Shown here one piece after another: positions 8,291 to 16,980 of a stretch of DNA of 64,000 bases. The notes under the pieces are model-generated. The model worked only from the letters and a program-made list of their open reading frames with translations. It made no database searches and was not told where the DNA came from. Source of the DNA: Cellulomonas dongxiuzhuiae (GTDB lineage: Bacteria > Actinomycetota > Actinomycetes > Actinomycetales > Cellulomonadaceae). Position numbers and translations under genes: made by a program. The stretch spans positions 3,224,001-3,288,000 of the forward strand of contig NZ_CP076023.1 of assembly GCF_018623035.1 (NCBI RefSeq). The letters are read 5' to 3'. Position 1 is the stretch's first letter; every line of letters starts with the position of its first letter.

Positions 8291-8815
8291 TCAGCGCTCG
8301 GGCATCGTGTACAGCGCGACCCGCACGGTCGCCGGCTCCCCGTCGAACAGCACCCGGATCTGCTGGCGCATGTCGCTGGGGCGGCTCGCCTCGCACGCCC
8401 ACGCGTCCTGCGGGACCGCGTCGAGACCGTAGGCCGCGAGCTCGTCCGCCGTCAGGCTCAGCGAGACGCGCGGCGCACCGATGCCGGCGTCGACGCACAT
8501 CGCCTCGACCTCGTCGGCAGGCGCGGAGAAGGTGACCAGCCAGGCGTCCGTCATGGTGTCGTCGGTCCGCGGCTCGGCCTGCACGTCCGCGGCACCGGCC
8601 GGGAGCGCGAGCCCGTACGACGTGAGGACGCTCGCCGGGTCGTCCGTCCCCGCCGACGTCGCGTCCGCCGAGGGTGTGGCCGCCGACGTCGTGGCAGCAG
8701 GCGGCGTGCGGTCGTCGCTCGTCCCGCACCCAGCCGCCAGGAGCACGGCCGCCAGGGCGACCCCCGTCGTGACCGCCCGCGCCACGCCGCGACCTCGGGT
8801 CGTCGTGCTGCTCAT
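8291..8815 (-). CDS. Predicted lipoprotein of unknown function
   Basis: A 174-aa protein with an N-terminal signal and lipobox (VLLAAGCG), a Thr/Ser/Ala-rich spacer to about residue 60, and a compact C-terminal domain with two cysteines (EAMCVDAG, DAWACEAS) that could form a disulfide. It would sit on the outer face of the cytoplasmic membrane. Its ATG overlaps the stop of the upstream TadE-like gene by 4 bp (ATGA), so the two are translated together and probably act together. The ATG at 8815 is chosen for this coupling and because the signal peptide follows at once. I do not recognise the C-terminal domain. Confidence 0.8.
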   Translation of the reverse strand: MSSTTTRGRGVARAVTTGVALAAVLLAAGCGTSDDRTPPAATTSAATPSADATSAGTDDPASVLTSYGLALPAGAADVQAEPRTDDTMTDAWLVTFSAPADEVEAMCVDAGIGAPRVSLSLTADELAAYGLDAVPQDAWACEASRPSDMRQQIRVLFDGEPATVRVALYTMPER

Positions 8816-9969
8816 CGTGTGCCCTTCCTCGAGGTGACGGCGGACTCGCCGGTCGCGGTGAACTCCTGCGCCACGCCCGCACGGTGCAGCTCGGCGAGCT
8901 GCTCGTCCGTGACCTCGAGCGGACCGATCGTGACGCCCTTGCCACCGTCCCAGTTGTACTGGTCGCGCAGCACGAACGACGTCGTCGTCTCGTAGGTCCA
9001 CGCGGGTTCGGTCGCGGTCGGCGGGTACACCGTGACCTCACCGACCGCCGACCACTGGATGCCGCCCATCGCGTAGAACCAGTCGTCGCTCAGACCCTGG
9101 CCGATGTAGAACCCGCTCCACGGCGTGCTCAGCGGGTAGGTGACGGGCTCGGTGAACCCGGCCTCCTGAGCCTGCAGCAGGGCGGTGACACCCATCTCGT
9201 CCTGCAGGCCCTGGTACTCGGTGGCGAGCGCGGGGACGTCCGTGAGCAGGGCGTCGACGTCCTGCTCGAGCGGCTCACCGCTGTTGCCGAGGAAGTGCAG
9301 GAGGTTGCGTGACGCGTTCGGCCAGACGCCCGAGAGCGTGTTCGCGCCCGCCTCCGCGGCGAACTTCGTCGCGTCGTCGTCCACACCGGAGTCCTCCGAC
9401 GCGTAGGCGCCCGCGCCCGGGTCGACAGGTTCCCAGCTCGGCGGCTCCGCGAGGCTCACGCTCTCGCCGAGGAAGGCGATCCCGAGGCCCAGCGTCTCGT
9501 CCGGGTTCAGCGTCCCGGGCGGCGGGCCGGGAACGGGGTCGGTGCCCCGCCGGTCGTCGCGCCGGCTGCCGCGTGCGTCGCGTGCGGTGTCGCGGCGGTC
9601 GGCGTCCGACGCCGCGACCTCCCCCTGCGTCGCGCCGGCACCCTCGCCGCCCGTGTCGTCGTCCGCCCCCGCGGGCGCAGCGGCCGGTGCGGCGCCCGCG
9701 CCGTCGTCACCGGCGCCGCCGTCGTCACCGGACCCCGCGGCATCCGCCTCGCCCGCCGTGCCGCACCCGGTGCCGCCACCGACCGAGCAGAATGCCCGCT
9801 CGATCCCGGCCGTGACGGCCGACGCCGCCCCGCCGGCCGCCGCGACCACCAGCCCCACGACGACCACGGCCAGGACCACGACACCGACGTACTCGACGGA
9901 GCCCGCGCCCCGGTCCCGTCGCGCGGCAGGCACCGGGGCATGCGGCTGCGAGGGAGGTGGGGGGGTCAC
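8812..9969 (-). CDS. TadE-like membrane-anchored secreted protein
   Basis: A 385-aa protein. Residues 16-45 read DRGAGSVEYVGVVVLAVVVV, a glycine and Glu before one hydrophobic helix, as in type IV pilin-like and TadE proteins. Then come a Cys pair (FCSVGGGTGCG), a roughly 100-residue low-complexity Ala/Gly/Asp segment, and a globular C-terminal domain with many aromatics (WSGFYIGQG, DQYNWDGGKGVTIG). The YNWD-GK block recalls C-terminal domains of large secreted actinobacterial proteins, but I cannot name it. The GTG at 9969 is preferred because the upstream frame is Arg-rich and no Shine-Dalgarno is seen, so the message may be leaderless. It forms an operon with the lipoprotein at 8291-8815. 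Confidence 0.75.
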   Translation of the reverse strand: MTPPPPSQPHAPVPAARRDRGAGSVEYVGVVVLAVVVVGLVVAAAGGAASAVTAGIERAFCSVGGGTGCGTAGEADAAGSGDDGGAGDDGAGAAPAAAPAGADDDTGGEGAGATQGEVAASDADRRDTARDARGSRRDDRRGTDPVPGPPPGTLNPDETLGLGIAFLGESVSLAEPPSWEPVDPGAGAYASEDSGVDDDATKFAAEAGANTLSGVWPNASRNLLHFLGNSGEPLEQDVDALLTDVPALATEYQGLQDEMGVTALLQAQEAGFTEPVTYPLSTPWSGFYIGQGLSDDWFYAMGGIQWSAVGEVTVYPPTATEPAWTYETTTSFVLRDQYNWDGGKGVTIGPLEVTDEQLAELHRAGVAQEFTATGESAVTSRKGTR

Positions 9970-10027
9970 AAGCGGACAAACTACACGCCGGCGGCGGGGT
10001 CGCCGGACCACCGCCGCCGGTGCGCGG

Positions 10028-12103
10028 TCACCGCGTGACGTGCTTCTCCGGGATCGGCGCGTCACCCGACGCACGCTGCGCGCGGTAGTACGCACGGGCC
10101 TCGTCCTGCCGCTGCTGCTCCTGGCCCGAGGCGATCGGCGCGCGCAGGTGCTCGGGCCCGTACCCGAAGGCGTCGACGAGGTCCTGCGCGTGCGGGCGCA
10201 GCCGCACCAGCAGGCGCTCGATGTACGACGTCACGGCGCGCGCGCGACCCGCCGACAGCCGCCCGTTGACGAGGTACCAGGCGAGGTTGCGCTCGACGAG
10301 CGTCAGGCCGAACAGGTCGCGCACCCACGTCAGGACCTGCCGGGTCCCGGCGTCCTCGACGCGCTCGACGGCCCGCGTGAACGCCTCCCACTGCACGCGC
10401 TCGGCGTGCGCACGCGCGGCCTCGATGAGGTCGTGCTGGTGGGCGTTGAACAGCTCGGCGGCCTTCTCGGGGCTCATCTTGCGGGCCGGCGCGAGCGCCT
10501 GGGCGGCGTGCGCGACCATCGTCTCGACACGGTCCGTCAGCAGGTCACGCTGCGTGTCGGTGTCGCGCAGCTGCCCGACGGACCGGCGCGCGTCCCCCCG
10601 GTCGCCGAGCGTCTGGACGGCACGCACCAGCGGCGTGCGGTGCAGCGCCGCGTCGGTCACCCGGTCGACGACGAACCGCGCGAGGTCGCTGCGGTCGCTC
10701 TGCACGGCGGACAGCGACTTGGCGTAGTCCCCCAGCAGCCGCTTGGCGACCAGCTGGTAGAGCACGGTGTTGTCACCCTCGAACGTCGCGTACACGTCGA
10801 GGTCCGCGTGCAGGCCCGTCAGCCTGTTCTCGGCCATGTACCCCGCCCCGCCGCACGCCTCGCGGCACTCCTGCAGCGTGCGCAGCGCGTTCCACGTCGA
10901 CGTCGGCTTGAGCGCGGCCGCGAGCGTCTCGAGGTCCTCCCGCTGCTCGGGGGTGTCGCCGCGACCGGAGAAGACCTCGTCGAACGCGGCGAGCAGCTCC
11001 TCGTGCGCGAACGCCGTCGCGTACGCGTCGGCGACCAGCGGCAGCAGGCGGCGCTGGTGCTGGCCGTAGTCCAGCAGGACGACCTCGTCACCGGCGCCGC
11101 CGGCGAACTGCCGGCGCTGGTTCGCGTAGGTCACCGCGATGGCCAGCGCGATCTTGCTGGCGTTGGCCGCCGCGCCGTCGAGCGAGACGCGGCCCTGCAC
11201 GAGCGTGCCGAGCATGGTGAAGAACCGGCGACCGGGGCTCTTGATGGGCGAGGAGTACGTGCCGTCGGGTGCGACGTCGCCGTACCGGTTGAGCAGGTTG
11301 GTGCGCGGCACGCGGACCCCGGTGAAGTGCAGGCGCCCGTTGTCGATGCCGTTGAGGCCGCCCTTGACGCCGTCGTCCTCGCCGCCGACGCCGGGCAGGA
11401 ACTCGTGGGTCTGCGGGTCCCGGATCGGGACGTAGAAGGCGTGCACGCCGTGGTTGACGCGCGGACCGCCGGGCGCCGCCGTGACGAGCTGCGCGAACAC
11501 CACGGCCGCTGTGCCGTGCACGGCCGCGTTGCCGAGGTAGTCCTTCCACGCGGCACGGAACGGCGTGTGGATGACGAACTCCTGCGCCTGCGCGTCGTAC
11601 TCGGCCGTCGTGCCGATCGACGCCACGTCCGACCCGTGGCCCGCCTCGGTCATCGCGAACGCACCGGGCACCTGCAGGTGCATGGCGTCGGACAGGAACG
11701 TGTCGTGGTGGTGCGCCGTGCCCAGGTGCAGGATCGCGGACGCGAACAGCCCCCACTGCACGCCCGCCTTGATCTGCAGCGACGGGTCGCCGGCGACGAG
11801 CTCCTCGAAGCGCGCGAGCGAGCCGCCGTGGTCGTCGGCACCGCCCAGGTGGGGCGGGAAGGACCGCAGCACGTCGTGCTCGGCTTCCAGCCGCCGCAGC
11901 TGCGTGAGGACGCGCTCACGGTGCTCGGCCACCGACAGGCCCTCGATCTTCTGGAAGTCGGGGTCGGCCACGATGGCGCGCGACGCGCGCCGCAGCTGCG
12001 CGTAGGTGCCCAGCACGAGCTCCTCGAGCGCGGCCACGTCGACCCGCGGGGTCACCGGGGCGGCCGCCGTGCCGGTGCTGGGGCGTTCGGTCGTCGTCGT
12101 CAT
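10028..12103 (-). CDS. Acyl-CoA oxidase / acyl-CoA dehydrogenase family flavoenzyme
   Basis: A 691-aa protein of the acyl-CoA oxidase length class (single-domain acyl-CoA dehydrogenases are about 380). It has the FAD/substrate segment AMTEAGHGSDVASIGTTAEY, a VNHGVHAFYVPIRD region, and the signature ECREACGGAGYMAENRL followed by FEGDN. The expected reaction is acyl-CoA to trans-2-enoyl-CoA with FAD, using oxygen and releasing H2O2 if it is a true oxidase. The ATG at 12103 follows an AGGGAG site and overlaps the stop of the upstream TetR gene (ATGA). It is the first oxidation step for the divergent thiolase-reductase-hydratase operon. Oxidase versus dehydrogenase cannot be settled from sequence alone. 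Confidence 0.88.
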   Translation of the reverse strand: MTTTTERPSTGTAAAPVTPRVDVAALEELVLGTYAQLRRASRAIVADPDFQKIEGLSVAEHRERVLTQLRRLEAEHDVLRSFPPHLGGADDHGGSLARFEELVAGDPSLQIKAGVQWGLFASAILHLGTAHHHDTFLSDAMHLQVPGAFAMTEAGHGSDVASIGTTAEYDAQAQEFVIHTPFRAAWKDYLGNAAVHGTAAVVFAQLVTAAPGGPRVNHGVHAFYVPIRDPQTHEFLPGVGGEDDGVKGGLNGIDNGRLHFTGVRVPRTNLLNRYGDVAPDGTYSSPIKSPGRRFFTMLGTLVQGRVSLDGAAANASKIALAIAVTYANQRRQFAGGAGDEVVLLDYGQHQRRLLPLVADAYATAFAHEELLAAFDEVFSGRGDTPEQREDLETLAAALKPTSTWNALRTLQECREACGGAGYMAENRLTGLHADLDVYATFEGDNTVLYQLVAKRLLGDYAKSLSAVQSDRSDLARFVVDRVTDAALHRTPLVRAVQTLGDRGDARRSVGQLRDTDTQRDLLTDRVETMVAHAAQALAPARKMSPEKAAELFNAHQHDLIEAARAHAERVQWEAFTRAVERVEDAGTRQVLTWVRDLFGLTLVERNLAWYLVNGRLSAGRARAVTSYIERLLVRLRPHAQDLVDAFGYGPEHLRAPIASGQEQQRQDEARAYYRAQRASGDAPIPEKHVTR

Positions 12104-13023
12104 CGCTGCTCCCTGGGGGTGGGGGCGGCGCCGTCGCCGCCCGTGGGCTGCTGGTCCGCCGGGTGGGCGGGGGTGGTCTGCGGGGGACGCGGGTGCTCGC
12201 GCGCGAGCAGGCCGACGGGTCCGGCCCACAGCCAGGCCGCGACCTGCGCCGTGAGCGCCTCGCGGTCGGGTGTGCCGGGCTCACCGCGGTGGGCCAGCCA
12301 CCACTCGCCGGCACCGCGCACGAATCCGACGGCCCCGGCGGCCCACGACTCCGCGAGCGCGACCGTCGCGGGGTCGGGGCGGTCGTCGGGCGTCCGGGCG
12401 TCGGGGGCGCCGCCGTCGGCCCCGGGGCGGCGGGCCGCGCGGGGGCCGTCCCGGTCCTCGGTCAGGCCCCGCGCGAACGGCGCCGCGACCAGGGCCGTGA
12501 CGGAGTCGAGGAAGTGGCCGAGCGGGCCGCCGGACTCCACGGACCCGTCGCGCGTCACGAACGCGTAGACGTGCGGCGACGACTCGATCATCTCGAGGTA
12601 GACGGCGACCATGGCGCGCAGGCCGTCGCGGGGCGTGGGGGCGACGAGCAGGACGCCCTCGAGGGCGCCCCTGATCTGCAGGACGACGGCCTCGGCGACC
12701 GCGATCTGCAGGCCCGTCTTGTCGCTGAAGTAGCGGTAGACGATCGACTTGGAGGTCCCCGCGGCGGCGGCGATCTCCTCCATCGACACGTCAGGCCCGC
12801 GGTGGTGGACGGTGCGCCGCGCGACGCGCACGAGCTCGGCGCGTCGCGCCTCGCGGTGGTCGGCCCAGCGCGTCGAGCGGCCGTCGGGCGGCGTGTCGTC
12901 GTCCGACGCGGCGGGCCGGGGACCCGCAGGCGCGACGTCGGGGACCACGCGCGGGTCGGGCGCGTCGTCGCGTGCGCGGTGCGGAGAGGTCGTCGTCGAC
13001 GCTCCCGGAGTGACGGGGCTCAC
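12100..13023 (-). CDS. TetR-family regulator of the fatty-acid divergon
   Basis: A 307-aa regulator, longer than the usual 190-220 because of a disordered N-terminal extension (about 55 residues) and a Pro-rich tail. The helix-turn-helix lies at about residues 75-105 (SMEEIAAAAGTSKSIVYRYFSDKTGL). Its stop overlaps the acyl-CoA oxidase start by 4 bp, so both are in one transcript, divergent from the thiolase operon. It is likely a repressor released by acyl-CoA, as in similar fad-linked TetR proteins. The GTG at 13023 is the first start in frame; an internal start nearer the HTH is possible. Confidence 0.82.
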   Translation of the reverse strand: MSPVTPGASTTTSPHRARDDAPDPRVVPDVAPAGPRPAASDDDTPPDGRSTRWADHREARRAELVRVARRTVHHRGPDVSMEEIAAAAGTSKSIVYRYFSDKTGLQIAVAEAVVLQIRGALEGVLLVAPTPRDGLRAMVAVYLEMIESSPHVYAFVTRDGSVESGGPLGHFLDSVTALVAAPFARGLTEDRDGPRAARRPGADGGAPDARTPDDRPDPATVALAESWAAGAVGFVRGAGEWWLAHRGEPGTPDREALTAQVAAWLWAGPVGLLAREHPRPPQTTPAHPADQQPTGGDGAAPTPREQR

Positions 13024-13055
13024 GCAACCGAAGGTATCAGGTACTGTGGGTTGCG
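13023..13055. promoter_or_regulatory. Inverted repeat in the divergent fad promoter region
   Basis: CGCAACC at 13023-13029 and GGTTGCG at 13049-13055 are perfect 7-bp arms with a 19-bp spacer. The spacer holds an AT-richer stretch (GGTATCAGGTACTG) likely to carry promoter elements. The repeat overlaps the start codon of the TetR gene. It is a plausible site for that regulator; inferred. Confidence 0.45.
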
Positions 13056-13141
13056 GACATCATTCCGGGACGTTCGTCCCTCTCCGGAGGGCACGGGGTC
13101 CGCTAGCCCGTCATCGACGTCGATGCGAGAGGGAGCGCCAC

Positions 13142-14509
13142 ATGGCCGCCCGCACCCCCAGCACCTCCCCGTCCACCGCAACGAGCCCGCCGCCCGGCGC
13201 ACCGCGCCGCGCGTACGTCCTCGGCGGCAACCGGATCCCGTTCGCCCGGGCCGGCGGCAAGTACGCGCAGGCGAGCAACCAGGACATGCTCACCGCCGCC
13301 CTCGACGGGCTCGTCGCACGCTTCGGCCTGCAGGGCGAGTCGATCGGCGAGGTCGCCGCCGGCGCCGTGCTCAAGCACAGCCGCGACTTCAACCTCACGC
13401 GGGAGGCCGTGCTCGGCTCGGCGCTGGCCGCCACGACGCCCGCGTACGACGTGCAGCAGGCCTGCGCGACCGGCCTGGAGACCGTCGTCTCGCTGTCCAA
13501 CAAGATCCGCCTCGGCCAGCTCGAGTCCGCGATCGCCGGCGGCGTCGACACGACGTCCGACGCGCCGATCGCCGTCAGCGACCGGCTGCGGCGCGTGCTG
13601 CTCGACCTCTCGCACGCCCGGACGCCGCAGCAGCGGCTCAAGGCGATCGCGCGCCTGCGCCCCAAGGACCTGGCCCCCGCCACGCCGCGCACGTCCGAGC
13701 CGCGCACCCACCTGTCGATGGGTGAGCACCAGGCCCTGACGACCGCGCAGTGGCAGATCACGCGCGAGGCGCAGGACGAGGTCGCGCTGCGCAGCCACCA
13801 GCGGCTCGCCGCCGCGTACGACTCCGGGTTCTTCGACGACCTCGTCACGCCGTACCGCGGCCTGACGCGCGACGCGAACCTGCGCGCGGACACGTCGATG
13901 GAGAAGCTCGCGAAGCTCAACCCCACGTTCGGCCTCGGCCTGGACGCGCCCGCCACGATGACGGCGGGCAACTCGACGCCGCTCACGGACGGTGCGTCGA
14001 CCGTGCTGCTGGGGTCGGCCGAGTGGGCGGCCGCGCACGACCTCACGCCGCTCGCCGCGGTCGTCGACGCCGAGGCCGGCGCCGTCGACTTCGTGCACGG
14101 CGTCGACGGGCTGCTCATGGCACCGGTCTTCGCGGTCCCGCGCCTGCTCGCCCGGCACGGCCTGAGCCTGGCCGACCTCGACTACGTCGAGATCCACGAA
14201 GCCTTCGCGTCCACCGTCCTGACGACGCTCGCCGCCTGGGAGTCCGAGGAGTTCGGCCGCGAGCGCCTGGGCCTGGACGGCGCGTTCGGCACCGTCGAGG
14301 CGGACCGGCTCAACGTGCACGGGTCGTCGCTGGCCGCCGGGCACCCCTTCGCCGCGACGGGCGGACGCATCGTCGCGACCATCGCCAAGGAGCTGCACGT
14401 GCGCCGCGCCACGCAGGTCGCTGCGGGCAACGACGCGCCCGTGCGCGCCCTGGTCTCGGTCTGCGCCGCCGGCGGCCTCGGCCTGACAGCCCTCCTCGAA
14501 GCCGCCTGA
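13142..14509 (+). CDS. Acetyl-CoA C-acyltransferase (thiolase)
   Basis: A 455-aa thiolase. The active-site cysteine is in QQACATG (about Cys108). The second half has HEAF (about His352), AGHPFAATG (about His401) and CAAGGLG (about Cys441), giving the Cys-His-His-Cys set of family members. It cleaves 3-ketoacyl-CoA with CoA to acetyl-CoA and a shortened acyl-CoA. A 26-residue Ser/Thr/Pro-rich lead precedes the core. The ATG at 13142 follows GAGGGAG. First gene of the thiolase-FabG-MaoC operon, divergent from TetR and acyl-CoA oxidase. A biosynthetic role is possible, but the acyl-CoA oxidase next door argues for beta-oxidation. Confidence 0.92.
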   Translation: MAARTPSTSPSTATSPPPGAPRRAYVLGGNRIPFARAGGKYAQASNQDMLTAALDGLVARFGLQGESIGEVAAGAVLKHSRDFNLTREAVLGSALAATTPAYDVQQACATGLETVVSLSNKIRLGQLESAIAGGVDTTSDAPIAVSDRLRRVLLDLSHARTPQQRLKAIARLRPKDLAPATPRTSEPRTHLSMGEHQALTTAQWQITREAQDEVALRSHQRLAAAYDSGFFDDLVTPYRGLTRDANLRADTSMEKLAKLNPTFGLGLDAPATMTAGNSTPLTDGASTVLLGSAEWAAAHDLTPLAAVVDAEAGAVDFVHGVDGLLMAPVFAVPRLLARHGLSLADLDYVEIHEAFASTVLTTLAAWESEEFGRERLGLDGAFGTVEADRLNVHGSSLAAGHPFAATGGRIVATIAKELHVRRATQVAAGNDAPVRALVSVCAAGGLGLTALLEAA

Positions 14510-14512
14510 CCC

Positions 14513-14577
14513 CTCTCTCACCCCCTCCCCAGGGGGCGAGAGAGCAATCCCGTCACTCCCCCCGCTCCCGGTGGGAG
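14513..14577 (+). terminator. Intercistronic hairpins between thiolase and reductase genes
   Basis: Two stem-loops follow the thiolase stop. CTCTCTCACCCCC at 14513-14525 pairs with GGGGGCGAGAGAG at 14532-14544 with one mismatch. CTCCC at 14565-14569 pairs with GGGAG at 14573-14577. Neither has a T run. They may act as a partial terminator or an RNA stability element that sets the ratio of thiolase to downstream enzymes. Confidence 0.5.
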
Positions 14578-14613
14578 AGCAGCCCAGCACCGCCCGACGA
14601 CGCAGGAGTCGCG

Positions 14614-16005
14614 ATGACCGACCGTTACCTCGAGCTCGTCAACAGCGGGCTCACCCAGAAGCTCGCGCAGCAGCTCGGCCTGCCCCGGCCCGCCGTGCTG
14701 CGCCGCCACCGCCCGGGGCAGCCGCTGCTCGACGGGCCCGCACTCGTGCTGGGCTCCGGGCCCGACGCCGACGCGCTCGCCTCGCTGCTGTCGTCGCCCG
14801 CGGGCGGCGCCACGCCGACGGGCGACGCTCCGGCCGTCCTCGACGGCTGGGACCTCGAGGTGCACCGGCACGCGTCGCCCGACGTGCGGTACGCCGCGGT
14901 CGTGCTCGTCCTGACGGACGTCGAGCACCCCGACGACCTGATGGCGCCCGTGCTCGCGGCCGCGTCGACCCTCAAGGGGCTGCGACGCGGCGGCCGCGTC
15001 GTCACGGTCTCGCGCCCCGCGCTCGACTCCGACGCACCCGCGGTCGCCGCGGCCCGGCAGGGCGTCGACGGCCTCCTGCGGTCGCTCGCCAAGGAGCTGC
15101 GCAACGGTGCGACGGGCAACGGCGTCGTCGTCGCGCAGGACGTGGCCGTCACCGCGCCGAGCGTCGTCGCGGCGCTGCGGTTCTTCCTCTCGGCGCGCTC
15201 CGCGTTCGTCGACGGGCAGCTGCTCGAGGTCGACTCCGACGCGGGCGAGCTGCCGACCGACTGGGACAAGCCCCTGGCCGGCAGGGTCGCGGTCGTCACG
15301 GGCGCGGCGCGCGGCATCGGCGCCTCGATCGCCGACGTGCTCGCGCGCGACGGCGCCACCGTCGTGGCCGTCGACGTGCCCGCCGCCGGCGAGCAGCTCG
15401 TGCAGGTCGCCAACCGTGTGCGCGGCACGGCCCTGCAGCTCGACGTCACGGCGCCGGACGCGGGCGAGCGCATCCTCGAGCACGCGCGGAGCCGCCACGG
15501 CCGGCTCGACATCGTCGTCCACAACGCGGGGATCACGCGCGACAAGCTGCTCGCCAACATGAGCGACGACAAGTGGGCGTCGGTGCTGGCCGTCAACATC
15601 GCGTCGCAGCTGCGCATCAACGAGGCCCTGCTGACGTCCGGGGACTTCGTCGACGCGCCGCGCATCGTGTCGCTCGCGTCGACCTCGGGCATCGCGGGCA
15701 ACCGCGGCCAGACCAACTACGCGGCGTCCAAGGGCGGCGTCATCGGCATGGTGCGGGCGACCGCGCCGCTGCTCGTGCCGTTCGGCGGCACCGCGAACGC
15801 GGTCGCGCCCGGCTTCATCGAGACCGAGATGACCGCACGCATCCCGGCGGTCACGCGGCAGGTCGCGCGCCGGCTCAACTCGCTGCAGCAGGGTGGTCTG
15901 CCCGTGGACGTCGCCGAGGCGATCGCGTTCCTCGCGTCACCCGCGGCCGGTGGCGTCGTCGGACGCACGCTGCGCGTGTGCGGCCAGAACATGGTGGGCC
16001 GGTGA
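14614..16005 (+). CDS. fabG4: 3-oxoacyl-CoA/ACP reductase, FabG4-type (high-molecular-weight FabG)
   Basis: A 463-aa protein, twice the usual FabG length. Residues 1-215 are a degenerate Rossmann-like domain. Residues 215-463 are a complete short-chain dehydrogenase: TGAARGIGASIADVL cofactor loop, VHNAGITRD, catalytic Ser (LASTSGIAG), YAASK, and a C-terminal GGVVGRTLRVCG. This matches mycobacterial FabG4, which reduces 3-oxoacyl thioesters with NADH to (R)-3-hydroxyacyl forms and can run in reverse. Third-position neighbours (thiolase, MaoC) suggest it oxidises (R)-3-hydroxyacyl-CoA here. The ATG at 14614 follows AGGAG. Its stop overlaps the GTG of the MaoC gene. Confidence 0.88.
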   Translation: MTDRYLELVNSGLTQKLAQQLGLPRPAVLRRHRPGQPLLDGPALVLGSGPDADALASLLSSPAGGATPTGDAPAVLDGWDLEVHRHASPDVRYAAVVLVLTDVEHPDDLMAPVLAAASTLKGLRRGGRVVTVSRPALDSDAPAVAAARQGVDGLLRSLAKELRNGATGNGVVVAQDVAVTAPSVVAALRFFLSARSAFVDGQLLEVDSDAGELPTDWDKPLAGRVAVVTGAARGIGASIADVLARDGATVVAVDVPAAGEQLVQVANRVRGTALQLDVTAPDAGERILEHARSRHGRLDIVVHNAGITRDKLLANMSDDKWASVLAVNIASQLRINEALLTSGDFVDAPRIVSLASTSGIAGNRGQTNYAASKGGVIGMVRATAPLLVPFGGTANAVAPGFIETEMTARIPAVTRQVARRLNSLQQGGLPVDVAEAIAFLASPAAGGVVGRTLRVCGQNMVGR

Positions 16006-16910
16006 CCTCGCCGGCCACGCAGGTCGTCCTGCCGCGGGTCCCGTCCCTCGGCGGCCTGTACGGACGCGGGCTCGTCGCGTCCGCCCGGCTCGGCGTCACC
16101 GGCGGCGCGCGGTCCGCGGGGCGCGCGCTGCCGGACGTCACCTACGTGGTCGACGACGTCCGCGCGCAGGCCGACCACCTGACCGCCTACCAGCACCTGC
16201 TGCACGAGGCCGCGACGGACGCGCTGCCCGCCGGGTACGTGCACGTGCTCGCGTTCCCGGTGGCCATGGCGCTCATGGTGCGGCCCGACTTCCCGCTGCC
16301 GCTGCTGGGCATGGTGCACGTCGCCAACCGCGTCGAGCAGCGCCGGACGCTGACGCTCGGCGACCGGCTCGGTGTCCGCGCCTGGGCGCGGGACCTGCGA
16401 CCCCACCGCGCCGGCACGCAGGTCGACCTGGTCACCGAGGTCGCGTCGGGCGGGGACCTCGCGTGGCGGGGCGTCTCGACGTACCTCGCGAAGGGCGTGC
16501 GCCTGGCTGACGCGCGCGACGAGGCTCGTGACGACTCCGTGCGGCCGGCCTTCACGCCGCCCGTGCGCACGGGCCGCTGGGAGCTGCCCGCCGACGTGGG
16601 CCGGCGCTACGCGGCCGTGTCGGGCGACCGCAACCCGATCCACCTGTCACCGCTCACGGCACGAGCGCTCGGGTTCCCGCGCGCCATCGCGCACGGCATG
16701 TACACGGCGTCGCGCGCGCTCGCCGACGTGGGCGCCGCGCGGGGCGACGCGTTCACGTGGTCGGTGGAGTTCGCGGCCCCCGTGCTGCTGCCCGCGACGC
16801 CGGACGTCCGCGTCGCCCCGGTCGACGACGGCCACGAGTTCGCGGTCTGGCACCCCCGCACGGGCCGCCTCCACCTCTCGGGCACGGTCACACCCCTCCC
16901 CGGGGCGTGA
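16002..16910 (+). CDS. MaoC-family (R)-specific enoyl-CoA hydratase
   Basis: A 302-aa double hot-dog protein. The C-terminal half has the hydratase-2 motif: YAAVSGDRNPIHLSPLTAR with Asp and His, followed by AIAHGMYT. The N-terminal half lacks the motif, as in other two-domain MaoC enzymes. It adds water to trans-2-enoyl thioesters to give the (R)-3-hydroxy form. The GTG at 16002 overlaps the FabG stop, so translation is coupled. With the FabG-type reductase it makes an (R)-stereochemistry route; no (S)-specific FadB-type enzyme is present in the window. Confidence 0.87.
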   Translation: MTSPATQVVLPRVPSLGGLYGRGLVASARLGVTGGARSAGRALPDVTYVVDDVRAQADHLTAYQHLLHEAATDALPAGYVHVLAFPVAMALMVRPDFPLPLLGMVHVANRVEQRRTLTLGDRLGVRAWARDLRPHRAGTQVDLVTEVASGGDLAWRGVSTYLAKGVRLADARDEARDDSVRPAFTPPVRTGRWELPADVGRRYAAVSGDRNPIHLSPLTARALGFPRAIAHGMYTASRALADVGAARGDAFTWSVEFAAPVLLPATPDVRVAPVDDGHEFAVWHPRTGRLHLSGTVTPLPGA

Positions 16911-16980
16911 GGAGGGCGATCCCGCACGGCCCCGCACGTGCCGAGGCAGGTCCCCGTCGGGGGCGTGGCAGGCTCGGGGG

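Noticed and set aside
9542..12568. A 1,008-codon open frame on the plus strand opposite the TadE-like and acyl-CoA oxidase genes
   Set aside because: It is antisense to two clear genes, is Arg/Val/Gly-rich with no domain pattern, and arises from GC bias.
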